From Embleya sp051903075 (GTDB lineage Bacteria; Actinomycetota; Actinomycetes; Streptomycetales; Streptomycetaceae), in NCBI RefSeq assembly GCF_051903075.1, contig NZ_CP182423.1, forward strand, positions 1,922,001 to 1,986,000: a stretch of DNA of 64,000 nt. The letters are read 5' to 3'. A program made the translations under genes and the position numbers. Positions within the stretch are counted from its first letter, which is position 1, and every line of letters begins with the position of its first letter. The notes beneath the pieces are model-generated. The model did not search any database. It was not told the DNA's origin and saw only the letters and a program-made list of their open reading frames with translations. This document shows, piece after piece, positions 32,583 to 40,549 of the stretch.

Positions 32583-33848
32583 TCACCCCACGGCGACCTC
32601 CGCCGCCGGCACGTCCCCGGGCCGCAACATCCGCCACACCATGGCGGTGCCGACGATCGTCGCCACGCCGGACAGCGCGATCACGTGCCCGGGGTCGAAT
32701 ACCCCGGCCAGGGCACCGGCGCCGGCCATGCTCACGCCCTGGAGGGTCATCGTCCCGGTCATCGCCAGCCCCATCGCCTGCCCGGTGCCCGCTTTCGGGA
32801 CGGCGGCCAGGAACCGGCGTTGCAGGCCGAGTTGGTAGGCGAAGCCCGCGTTGGAGAGCACGAACAGCGCGGCCGTCACCGCCACCGGCGGGCTCGCGGC
32901 GACGAACAGCAGCGGGACGCCGAGTTGGAGCGCCAGCCACGGCACCAGCCGCTCCCGTCGGGCCGGCCGGACGAAGCGCCCCACGAGCAGATTGCCGAGC
33001 AACATCCCGGCGGCGGCCGAGCCGTACAACAGCCCAGCGTGATCGGGCGCGTACGGCACGATGACCCCCTCGGCGGCCACGGTCAGATTCGCCGGCACCC
33101 ACTGCGCCAGCAGCAGTCCGCGCACGACCGGATCGCCGAGCAGTTCGCGATTGACCCGCCACGTCGCCCGTATCGCGCCCTCGGGCCGAGGCGCCGGGCC
33201 GCCGCCACCAGCTTCGCCGTCGCCGCCCGCTTCGACCTCGTCCCCCTCCGCAGGCGTGCCGCGCGGCAGCCCGAAGCGCACCACCACCGCCGACACCAGC
33301 GCCACGACCCCGGCGAACACCAGCGCGCCGCCCGGCCCGACCAGCGCCAGCAACACGCCGCCGACCGCGTACCCGAGCACCTGCATCGCCCCGGCCGTCA
33401 CCCCGAACACCGAGCGGCCCAGCACATAGGCGTCACCGTGCAGCAGTTCGGGCACGGTGCGCTGCCGGGCCGCTCCCGCGACCGGGCTGACCAGGCCGAC
33501 GCTCGCGAGCAGCGCCAACACCGCCCATACGGGCAACACGTCGACCGCGAGCACCAGCGCCATGGCGCAGCGGATCAGGTCGTAGCCCACCATCGCCACC
33601 CGCACGGGCAGCCGGTCGGTCAGCGAGAGCAGCAGCGCCCCGCCGAACGCCTGCGGTACGAAGCCCGCCACATACGCGAGCGCGGACAGCGCCGGGGACC
33701 CGGTGCGTTCGTAGACGAGCACCGCGAGCGCGAGCATCCGCACGGTGTCGCCGATCAGCAGGAGTACGTAGGAACCGAAGAGCACCCGGAAGGCGCCCAC
33801 CGCGAAGATCTCGCGGTAGGTCGCCGGTCTGACGTCGTCACCGATCAT
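32583..33848 (-). CDS. MFS transporter
   Basis: Major facilitator membrane protein of 421 aa with about 12 helices. It starts YREIFAVGAFRVLFGSYVLLLIGD, and the motif A equivalent in the loop after helix 2 is SLTDRLPVRVAM. A central loop (EGDEVEAGGDGEAGGGG) is long and acidic. It belongs to the group found next to ArsR-like DUF5937 regulators; substrates are probably toxic small molecules. Divergent from that regulator across 86 bp. Confidence 0.88.
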   Translation of the reverse strand: MIGDDVRPATYREIFAVGAFRVLFGSYVLLLIGDTVRMLALAVLVYERTGSPALSALAYVAGFVPQAFGGALLLSLTDRLPVRVAMVGYDLIRCAMALVLAVDVLPVWAVLALLASVGLVSPVAGAARQRTVPELLHGDAYVLGRSVFGVTAGAMQVLGYAVGGVLLALVGPGGALVFAGVVALVSAVVVRFGLPRGTPAEGDEVEAGGDGEAGGGGPAPRPEGAIRATWRVNRELLGDPVVRGLLLAQWVPANLTVAAEGVIVPYAPDHAGLLYGSAAAGMLLGNLLVGRFVRPARRERLVPWLALQLGVPLLFVAASPPVAVTAALFVLSNAGFAYQLGLQRRFLAAVPKAGTGQAMGLAMTGTMTLQGVSMAGAGALAGVFDPGHVIALSGVATIVGTAMVWRMLRPGDVPAAEVAVG

Positions 33849-33934
33849 GCGGCGAGCCTGCCGAGGCGCGCCGGGCGTGGGCCAAACTTTCGGCCCCGGC
33901 CGAAACCTGGGAGCCTGCGGGCGGGAGGTGTCGG

Positions 33935-34921
33935 GTGCTCAGGATCGAGGTCGGGCCGGCCGACGTGGCGCGCAGCAGGTTCGCGATCTCCCCGCTGGGC
34001 GAGACCGTGTTGGTGCTGCGGACGCTGGCGGGCAGTCATCAGGCCGGGCCGCTGCGGCCGTGGATCGAGCGGCTGCGGCCCGCGTACGAGCGGCTGCGTC
34101 GGCAGATGCCGGCGGTCGCCGCGATGACCTCGCTGTATCGGCGCGGCGCCTACAACGCCGACTTCCTGCATCCGCCGCCGGCGGGGATACCGACCGGCAT
34201 CGGGGACGAACTCGCCGCGGTACGGGCGACCCCGCTCGACCGGGCCCGGGGCGAGTTGGCGCGCAACCTGACCGGGATGCGCCCGCCGTCGGCCGCGGCG
34301 CGCGCGCTGTTCGAGGCACCCGACGTGGTCGCGCGGCTCGCGGACGCGATCGAGGCGGCGTGGACCACGCTGCTCGCGCCGGAGTGGCCGGCGCTGCACG
34401 CGGTGTTGCAGCACGATCTGGTGCGCACCGCCGGGCGGTTGACCACCTACGGCTGGGGCGCCGCGCTGAGCGACCTGTCGCCCCGGCTGCGCTGGCACGA
34501 CGAGGGCACGATCGAGGTGGCCGGCCACCAGGACAACGGCACGGTCGTGCTCGGCGGCGCGGGGTTGTTGTTCGTGCCCTCGGCGTTCGGCGCGAGCATC
34601 GTCTACGTGGAGCCGCCGTGGCCGTACGCCATCGTCTATCCGGCCCGCGGCGTGGCCGAACTCCTGGGCGCCCCGGCTCCCTCCGACGACGCGGCGCTGG
34701 CCGACCTGCTCGGCGGCACGCGCGCGCTGATCCTGCGCGCGTTGCACATCCCGGCCACCACCACCCAACTCGCCGCCCGGCTGAACCTACCCCTGGGCAC
34801 CGTCGGCGACCACCTGGCCGTACTGCGCCGCGCCCGGCTGATCACCGGCCTGCGCGTGGGCCGCTCGGTCCGCTACCAACGCACCGCGCTCGGCGAGGTG
34901 TTGACCGAGGGCCCGCCCTGA
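33935..34921 (+). CDS. ArsR-like (DUF5937) winged-helix regulator
   Basis: Regulator of 328 aa. The long N-terminal DUF5937-type domain begins LRIEVGPADVARSRFAISPLGE. The winged helix is at the C-terminus: RALILRALHIPATTTQLAAR, PLGTVGDHLAVLRRARLITGLRVGRSVRYQRT. The start is GTG, with GGGAGG 6 nt upstream. It presumably represses the divergent MFS gene. Its stop lies 12 bp from the stop of the convergent esterase. Confidence 0.88.
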   Translation: MLRIEVGPADVARSRFAISPLGETVLVLRTLAGSHQAGPLRPWIERLRPAYERLRRQMPAVAAMTSLYRRGAYNADFLHPPPAGIPTGIGDELAAVRATPLDRARGELARNLTGMRPPSAAARALFEAPDVVARLADAIEAAWTTLLAPEWPALHAVLQHDLVRTAGRLTTYGWGAALSDLSPRLRWHDEGTIEVAGHQDNGTVVLGGAGLLFVPSAFGASIVYVEPPWPYAIVYPARGVAELLGAPAPSDDAALADLLGGTRALILRALHIPATTTQLAARLNLPLGTVGDHLAVLRRARLITGLRVGRSVRYQRTALGEVLTEGPP

Positions 34922-34933
34922 AGCACACGCGGC

Positions 34934-35737
34934 TCACCCCGCCACCGCGACCAATCCCGGCAGATACCCCTTCGACTGCCCCGTCGCCGTCGGGTGGTAC
35001 GACTCGTCCAGGGGCACCGTCACCCCGTGCAGCCACTCGTCGGCCCCGCACACCCCATGGCCGGCGAACCGGTCCCGTACGTCCGCGAAGTCCGCGCCGG
35101 CCGCCGCCGCGCGCCCGGCCGTGGTCTCGTCCAGGATGTCGGCCGCCTCGTCCAGCACCCGCCGCTTGGCCTCGCTCAGCCCGAACAGGCAACCGCCCAA
35201 TTCGAACAGGCGCGGATACCCGAGCACTACCAGCCGCGCACGCGGCGCGAGCAGCCGGATCCGCGCGTAGGTGGCGTCCAGGTCGGTCGGCAGCCGGTCG
35301 CGCGTATACGCCGTCGACGTCGCCACCTTGTCCGCGCAGTCCCGATCGGTGCCGAGCACGCACGTACGGATCGTGTCGGCGAAGCCGACGTCATTGCCGC
35401 CGACGCTGATCGTCACGAGCGTGGTGTCGGCGTTCAACACGGACGTCTGCCCGCCCAGCACCTGCGCGGTGGTCGCGCCGGAGCAGGCGGCGAACGCGAA
35501 CTCGGCCGCCGGGTGCGCCCGATGCCACAGCGAGGGGTACGCGTTGGCGCTGCGCTTGCAGTCGCCGCCGCCGGGCAGATAGTCGCCCGCCCCCACCCCG
35601 GAACTGTACGAATCGCCCAGCGCCGCGTAGCTCGACGCCGGCGCGGCCGGCGCCGAATGCGCGGTGGGTGCGGCGAGCCCGGTGAGCACGAGGCCGGCGG
35701 CGGCGAGGGGGGCGGCGACACGGGCGAGCGAGGGCAC
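34934..35737 (-). CDS. Secreted SGNH/GDSL lipase-esterase
   Basis: Extracellular ester hydrolase of 267 aa. The signal peptide (about residues 1-30) ends in APTAHSA. The catalytic blocks are intact: YAALGDSYSSGVGAGDYL (nucleophile Ser), ISVGGNDVGFADTI (oxyanion Asn), and DESYHPTATGQ (His). Cysteines near CKRSANAYPSLW, ACSGATTAQVL and TCVLGTDRDC are placed as in the disulfide-stabilised Streptomyces lipase/esterase family. The start is GTG behind GGAGGAG. Confidence 0.93.
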   Translation of the reverse strand: MPSLARVAAPLAAAGLVLTGLAAPTAHSAPAAPASSYAALGDSYSSGVGAGDYLPGGGDCKRSANAYPSLWHRAHPAAEFAFAACSGATTAQVLGGQTSVLNADTTLVTISVGGNDVGFADTIRTCVLGTDRDCADKVATSTAYTRDRLPTDLDATYARIRLLAPRARLVVLGYPRLFELGGCLFGLSEAKRRVLDEAADILDETTAGRAAAAGADFADVRDRFAGHGVCGADEWLHGVTVPLDESYHPTATGQSKGYLPGLVAVAG

Positions 35738-35908
35738 GGGTGGGTCTCCTCCGAAACGTGGGCACGTCGTCGGAGGTATCGGCCGCGCGGCCGACCGACT
35801 TGACCACGATCACCCCCCGGAAGGACCCGGGCGGGCCGCCGCCTCCGCACCGGCCGCCTCCTCGACCGCGGGTCGGCGGGCGGATCCACCCCCGGCCCGC
35901 CGACCAGT

Positions 35909-35925
35909 CTTGACGAACCGTCAAG
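35909..35925. promoter_or_regulatory. 17-bp palindrome upstream of phoD
   Basis: CTTGACGAACCGTCAAG, 46 bp before the phoD start. Its TGACG-N3-CGTCA core recurs three times after the phoD stop. It could be an operator overlapping a TTGACG -35 box. A GTTCGCC direct-repeat-like stretch just downstream is only a weak PHO-box candidate. Confidence 0.45.
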
Positions 35926-35970
35926 CCGGCGTTCGCCCCCGCGTCGCCCGACGCCACTACACACGTATCC

Positions 35971-37527
35971 ATGACATCAGTGGACAGAAGGACCCTCCTG
36001 CGTACCGGCTCCGTCGTCGGCGCCGGCCTGGCGATCGCCCCCGTCCTGGGCGCCGGTTCCGCCTCGGCCTCGACGTCGGACGCGCCCGCCTTCGTCGCGT
36101 CCGGCCGGCCCGCGCTGAGCCACGGCGTGCAGAGCGGCGACGTCACCGCGTCCTCCGCGATCGTGTGGGGCCGCGCCGACTCGCCCGGTCGACTGATCGT
36201 CGAGTACGGCACCCGGCCCGACCTGCGCGACGCCTGCCGGATCCGCGGGCCGTGGCTGACCCCCGACGGCGACCTGACCGGCCGGGTCCGGCTGCGCGAC
36301 CTGCCGGCGGGCAAGCGCATCCACTACCGGGTCCGGGTCGAGGGCGAGCGCGGCGCGGCCGGCGAGGCGGTCACCGGCTCGCTGGTCACCGCGCCGCACG
36401 AGCACAGCCGCTCCGATGTGCGCTTCCTGTGGTCGGGCGACTGTGTCGGCCAGGGCTGGGGCAGCAACCCCGACCTGGGCGGGATGACCATCTTCGAGCA
36501 GATGCGCCGGCTGCGTCCGGACTTCTTCCTGCACAGCGGCGACACCGTCTACTCCGACGGCCCGCTGGTGGAGAGCGTCAAGCTGCCCGACGGCCGGATC
36601 TGGCGCAACGTGGTCACCCCGGAGAAGTCCAAGGTGGCCGAGTCGCTGACCGAGTACCGCGGCCAGTTCGCGTACAACCTGCTCGACCGCAACTACCGCG
36701 CGTTCACCGCCGAAGTCGCCCAGATCAACCAGTGGGACGACCACGAGGTGCGCAACAACTGGTACCCGGGCCAGATCCTCGACGACGCGCGCTACACCGA
36801 GAAGCGCATCGACGTGCTCGCCGCGCGGGCCAAGCAGGCGTTTCGCGAGTGGGTGCCGATCGGCGACGACCGGGTGTACCGCAAGTTGTCCTTCGGCCGG
36901 CACCTGGACGTGTTCGTCCTGGACATGCGCACGTACAAGGACCGCAACGACGACAACCGCTACGCCGACCCCAAGCGCGGCATGCTCGGCGACCGGCAGC
37001 GCGAGTGGCTGATCGAGGGTCTTTCGCGCAGTCGGGCCACGTGGAAGGTGATCGCCAACGACCTGCCGCTGGGCCTGGTGGTGCCGGACGGCGCCAACGC
37101 GCAGGAGGGTGTCGCGCAGGGCGACCCGGGCAAGCCGCTGGGCCGGGAGATGGAGTTCGCCACTGTCCTGCGCACCGCGCAGCGCCGGGGTGTTCGGGGC
37201 ATCGTGTTCCTGACCGCAGACGTGCACTACACGGCGGCGCACCACTACGACCCGTCGCGGGCCGCGTTCCAGGACTTCGACCCGTTCTGGGAGTTCGTCT
37301 CGGGCCCGCTGAACGCGGGCGCGTTCGGCCCCAACGCGCTGGACGGCACCTTCGGCCCGAAGGCCGAGTTCGTGCACGCCCCGCCGCGCGCGAACTTCTC
37401 GCCGCTGGAGGGTTTCCAGCACTTCGGCGAGGTCGAGATCGACGGCCCGTCGGGCAACCTGACGGTCAATCTGCGGGATGCCACATCCACCGTCCTGTGG
37501 AGCAAGACGCTGCGCCCGACCCGCTGA
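35971..37527 (+). CDS. phoD: PhoD-type alkaline phosphatase, Tat-exported
   Basis: Secreted phosphodiesterase/alkaline phosphatase that releases phosphate from organic esters. The N-terminus is a Tat signal (DRRTLLRTG, then a hydrophobic stretch ending SASA). The PhoD N-terminal domain has SHGVQSGDVTASSAIVWGRAD. The metallophosphatase core has WSGDCVGQGWG, FFLHSGDTVYSD, INQWDDHEVRNNWYPGQ and FLTADVHYTAAH, supplying the Fe/Ca ligands. At 518 aa it is the normal length. In relatives it is induced by phosphate starvation through PhoP; the boxes here are unconvincing. A strong terminator follows at 37585. Confidence 0.93.
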   Translation: MTSVDRRTLLRTGSVVGAGLAIAPVLGAGSASASTSDAPAFVASGRPALSHGVQSGDVTASSAIVWGRADSPGRLIVEYGTRPDLRDACRIRGPWLTPDGDLTGRVRLRDLPAGKRIHYRVRVEGERGAAGEAVTGSLVTAPHEHSRSDVRFLWSGDCVGQGWGSNPDLGGMTIFEQMRRLRPDFFLHSGDTVYSDGPLVESVKLPDGRIWRNVVTPEKSKVAESLTEYRGQFAYNLLDRNYRAFTAEVAQINQWDDHEVRNNWYPGQILDDARYTEKRIDVLAARAKQAFREWVPIGDDRVYRKLSFGRHLDVFVLDMRTYKDRNDDNRYADPKRGMLGDRQREWLIEGLSRSRATWKVIANDLPLGLVVPDGANAQEGVAQGDPGKPLGREMEFATVLRTAQRRGVRGIVFLTADVHYTAAHHYDPSRAAFQDFDPFWEFVSGPLNAGAFGPNALDGTFGPKAEFVHAPPRANFSPLEGFQHFGEVEIDGPSGNLTVNLRDATSTVLWSKTLRPTR

Positions 37528-37584
37528 CGCACCGTCAGTCCAGTACTGACGCGCCGTCAGTTCCATTCGCTGACACACCGTCAC
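37524..37584. repeat. Three iterated palindromes after phoD
   Basis: CTGACGCACCGTCAG (37524), CTGACGCGCCGTCAG (37546) and CTGACACACCGTCAC (37570), 22-24 bp apart. The first includes the phoD stop codon. The core matches the palindrome upstream of phoD. Confidence 0.75.
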
Positions 37585-37614
37585 GGGAGCCCTCGTCCGC
37601 CGACGAGGGCTCCC
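37585..37614 (+). terminator. Terminator after phoD
   Basis: GGGAGCCCTCGTC-CGCC-GACGAGGGCTCCC: perfect 13-bp stem with a four-base loop. Confidence 0.85.
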
Positions 37615-37760
37615 GTCCGGCGGGCAACTCGCCCCATGCATACGGCGAAACGTCCATCACTACCCGAAAAAGCGCGACAAAGATCGTTCGCCGCTTCGAT
37701 TACGCTCCGCCTCCGACCGCCCCTAAGGGGTCGACGCACCGAGCGAAACGAGGCGCACCC

Positions 37761-39395
37761 ATGGACATCGCACGTGAGCATCCCGACCCCACCCGCCCCG
37801 GCGCCCGAGCGGGCGCGCCCGTCGGGCGAATCGTGCGCACCGTGGTCCCCGCCGTCGCCGCCTGTCTGGTGCTCGGCGCGTGCGGCGGCGGTGACGACGC
37901 GGCGGGCAAGGACGCGGACACCTCCACGGTGGCGCCCAAGTCCGGCGGCACACTGACCGTGGCGATGGCGAGCGACATGCGCTCGATGGACCCGTTCGGC
38001 GCGCTGAGCAATTCGTACACCGACAACAGCCGACTCAACGCGGTCTACGACTCGCTGTTCTGGCACGAGGCCAAGACCGGCAAGGTGATGCCGCAGATCG
38101 GCGAGAGCCTGACCCCGGACCCGGGCAACGCGTCCTGGACGCTCAAGCTCAAGCCGAACGTCAAGTTCTCCGACGGCACCCCGTACGACGCGGCGGCGGT
38201 CAAGTTCACCTGGGACGAGCACGCCGCGCCGGCGCGCAAGTCGTATCAGGCGGGCACGATCGCGGCGGTCAAGACGACCGAGGCGGTCGATCCCACCACC
38301 CTGAAGATCACCCTGACCGGCCCGAACGCCAACTTCGACCACATCGTGGCCTCGAACCTGTCGTTCATCGTCTCCCCCACCGCGTACCGCAGGGACCCGG
38401 CCGGTTTCGCCCGCAACCCCGTCGGCGCCGGCCCGTACACCTTCAAGGAGTGGACCACCGGCGACCACATGACCTTCGTCAAGAACCGCGGCTACTGGCA
38501 GGGCGCGGCCAAGCCGTACGCCGACACCGTGGTGTTCAAGGTCATCCAGGACAGCACCCAGGGCCTGGAGACGGTCTACTCCGGCGGCGCCGACATGAAG
38601 GTCTCGGTCAACGCCGAGGACCCGGTCAAGGCCAGGCAGAAGGGCCTGGAGACCAAGATCGTCACGATCATCGGCGGCGAGTCGATCTACTTCAACAACA
38701 AGCGCGCGCCGTTCGACGACGTGCGCGCCCGGCGTGCGGTGCAGCTCGCGCTCGACGCGGACGAGGTGAACAAGATCTCGTTCAGCGGCAACGGCACCCC
38801 CACGCACAGCATCTTCCCGCCGGAGAGCCCGCTCGTGGACGCGGGCACCGAGACCGTCCAGCGCACCGACCGTGCGGAGGCGCAGCGGCTGCTCGACGAG
38901 TTGGCCGCGGAGGGCAAGCCGCTCGACTTCACCTACTCCATCCCGCAGAACGCCAACGCGCAGCGGACCGCCGAATACATCATGACCTCGCTGCGCGCGC
39001 TGCGGAACATCTCGGTCAAGATCGCGCCGATGCCGATCGCCGCGTTCCAGACCGACATCGTGATCAACAAGAACTACCAGGCGGCGATGTTCAGCTACTA
39101 CCTCTCGGACGCCGAACCCGGGCTGTACGTGAACCTGTACAGCACCAGCCCGAACAACTACCTGCTGTACGCGAACCCCACCGTCGACCAGAACCTGGAC
39201 CGGGCCCGGACGACCAACGACCCGGCACAGCGCAAGGCCGCCTACACCGCGGTCGCCGCGCAGCTAAAGCAGGACGCGCCGCTGTGGACGTACCAGTCGT
39301 CGGTGGTCACCGCGTTCCACCGGTCGACGGTGGTGGGCATGGTGTTGAGCAACGACGGCATGGTGCTGATGGACCGAATCGGGCTCAAGGGCTGA
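37761..39395 (+). CDS. Peptide/nickel-type ABC solute-binding lipoprotein (orphan)
   Basis: Extracellular lipid-anchored receptor of 544 aa (SBP_bac_5 family). The lipobox LVLGAC puts the acylated Cys at residue 41. SGGTLTVAMASDMRSMDPFG is the usual N-terminus, then LKLKPNVKFSDGTPYDAAAVKFTWD and YTFKEWTTGDHMTFVKNRGYWQG. It binds oligopeptides, glycosides or similar ligands. No permease or ATPase genes adjoin it, so it must use a transporter encoded elsewhere. The frame is open far upstream, but ATG 37761 starts the signal sequence. A TACGCT -10-like box lies at 37701-37706. Confidence 0.92.
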   Translation: MDIAREHPDPTRPGARAGAPVGRIVRTVVPAVAACLVLGACGGGDDAAGKDADTSTVAPKSGGTLTVAMASDMRSMDPFGALSNSYTDNSRLNAVYDSLFWHEAKTGKVMPQIGESLTPDPGNASWTLKLKPNVKFSDGTPYDAAAVKFTWDEHAAPARKSYQAGTIAAVKTTEAVDPTTLKITLTGPNANFDHIVASNLSFIVSPTAYRRDPAGFARNPVGAGPYTFKEWTTGDHMTFVKNRGYWQGAAKPYADTVVFKVIQDSTQGLETVYSGGADMKVSVNAEDPVKARQKGLETKIVTIIGGESIYFNNKRAPFDDVRARRAVQLALDADEVNKISFSGNGTPTHSIFPPESPLVDAGTETVQRTDRAEAQRLLDELAAEGKPLDFTYSIPQNANAQRTAEYIMTSLRALRNISVKIAPMPIAAFQTDIVINKNYQAAMFSYYLSDAEPGLYVNLYSTSPNNYLLYANPTVDQNLDRARTTNDPAQRKAAYTAVAAQLKQDAPLWTYQSSVVTAFHRSTVVGMVLSNDGMVLMDRIGLKG

Positions 39396-39496
39396 TCCGG
39401 GCCGGCGCCGGGTGCCGGAGGCCGGGGCCCGGGGCCGGCGGCCGGGTGCCGATCCGGCCCGGCCTCGGCCGCCGTACCCTCGGGGTTCGGACTTGA

Positions 39497-39515
39497 GTCT
39501 CCACCGGGTGGAGAC
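39497..39515. promoter_or_regulatory. MerR-type operator, perfect 19-bp palindrome
   Basis: GTCTCCACCGGGTGGAGAC beginning inside a TTGAGT -35 box (39493-39498), just before the MerR gene start. This placement is classic for MerR autoregulation. Confidence 0.85.
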
Positions 39516-39521
39516 GGCACG

Positions 39522-40463
39522 GTGAGGGACATGGACGGCACGCCCCTGTATTCGATCGGCGACCTGGCTCGACGGACCGGTCTGTCGGTCCGCACGATCC
39601 GGTTCTACGCGGACGCGGGGGTCGTGCCGCCCACCCGACGAAGTCCCGCCGGCTACCGGCTGTACGACGTCGACGCACTGGCCCGTCTCGAACTCGTGCG
39701 CACGCTGCGCGACCTCGACGTCGACCTGGCGACCATCCAACGGGTGTTGGCCCGCGAGGTCACCGTCGCCGAGGTCGCCGACGCGCACGCGCGGGCGCTG
39801 GACACGCAGATCGAGACGCTGCGGTTGCGTCGAGCCGTGCTGCGCGCGGTGGCCGGGCGGGGTTCGAGTCCCGAGGAGACGAATCTGATGCACAAACTCG
39901 CCCGACTGTCCGACGGGGAACGCCGGAAGTTGATCACCGACTTCCTCGACGCGACCTTCGCCGACCTGGACGTGGACCCGGACTTCCTGGCCCGGATGCG
40001 CTGCGGGCTGCCGAGCCTGCCGGACGATCCGACCCAGGAGCAGTTGGAGGCGTGGGTCGACCTCGGCGAACTGGTCACCGACCCCGACTTCCGCGCGTCG
40101 ATCCGGCGGATGGCGGAGTACCAGGCGCGCGACCGCCCGAACGAGCTGCCCCAGGGCACGTACGAGCGGCTGTCCGAACTCACCCGGGAGCGCGTCGAGG
40201 CGGCCCGCGCGGCCGGGATCGAGCCGACCTCGACCGCGGCCGAGCCGGTGGTCACCGAGCTGATCGCGGCCTATGCGACGGCCTTCGGCCGCCCGGCCGA
40301 CGCGGCCTTCGTCGCATCGCTGGTGGAGCGGATGGAGGTGGGCAACGACCCACGCGCGGAACGCTACTGGGCCCTGCTCGGCATCATCAACGGCTGGCCC
40401 GCCTGGCCCAGCGCGGCCCCGGTCTTCGCGTGGTTCACGGAGGCGCTGCGCGCCCGGGTGTAG
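39522..40463 (+). CDS. MerR-family transcriptional regulator
   Basis: Regulator of 313 aa. The N-terminal winged helix is LYSIGDLARRTGLSVRTIRFYADAGVV followed by RSPAGYRLYDVDALARLELVRTLRDLDVDL. A long (~190 aa) C-terminal effector region with LPQGTYERLSELTRERVEAAR and YWALLGIINGWP is of a type seen in streptomycete MerR proteins that bind unknown ligands. The start is GTG 39522 or ATG 39531; the GGAG in the palindrome favours the GTG. It probably controls itself; no other target is evident. Confidence 0.9.
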   Translation: MRDMDGTPLYSIGDLARRTGLSVRTIRFYADAGVVPPTRRSPAGYRLYDVDALARLELVRTLRDLDVDLATIQRVLAREVTVAEVADAHARALDTQIETLRLRRAVLRAVAGRGSSPEETNLMHKLARLSDGERRKLITDFLDATFADLDVDPDFLARMRCGLPSLPDDPTQEQLEAWVDLGELVTDPDFRASIRRMAEYQARDRPNELPQGTYERLSELTRERVEAARAAGIEPTSTAAEPVVTELIAAYATAFGRPADAAFVASLVERMEVGNDPRAERYWALLGIINGWPAWPSAAPVFAWFTEALRARV

Positions 40464-40494
40464 GCCCGAGCCGACGGCCGACGAGAAACGCGAA

Positions 40495-40531
40495 GAGGGT
40501 GGTGGGCGGATTTCCTCCGCCCACCACCCTC
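40495..40531. terminator. Bidirectional terminator, 16-bp stem
   Basis: GAGGGTGGTGGGCGGA and TCCGCCCACCACCCTC pair perfectly across TTTCC. It lies between the convergent MerR and MMPL genes. Confidence 0.88.
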
Positions 40532-40549
40532 CGGTCTCGCACTACCGGA

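Noticed and set aside
35931..35955. PHO box before phoD
   Set aside because: Only one unit resembles GTTCACC; the second 11-bp-spaced unit deviates too much to claim.
39858..39875. tRNA T-arm-like GGTTCGAGTCCC
   Set aside because: It lies inside the MerR coding sequence and no acceptor or anticodon stem can be built around it.
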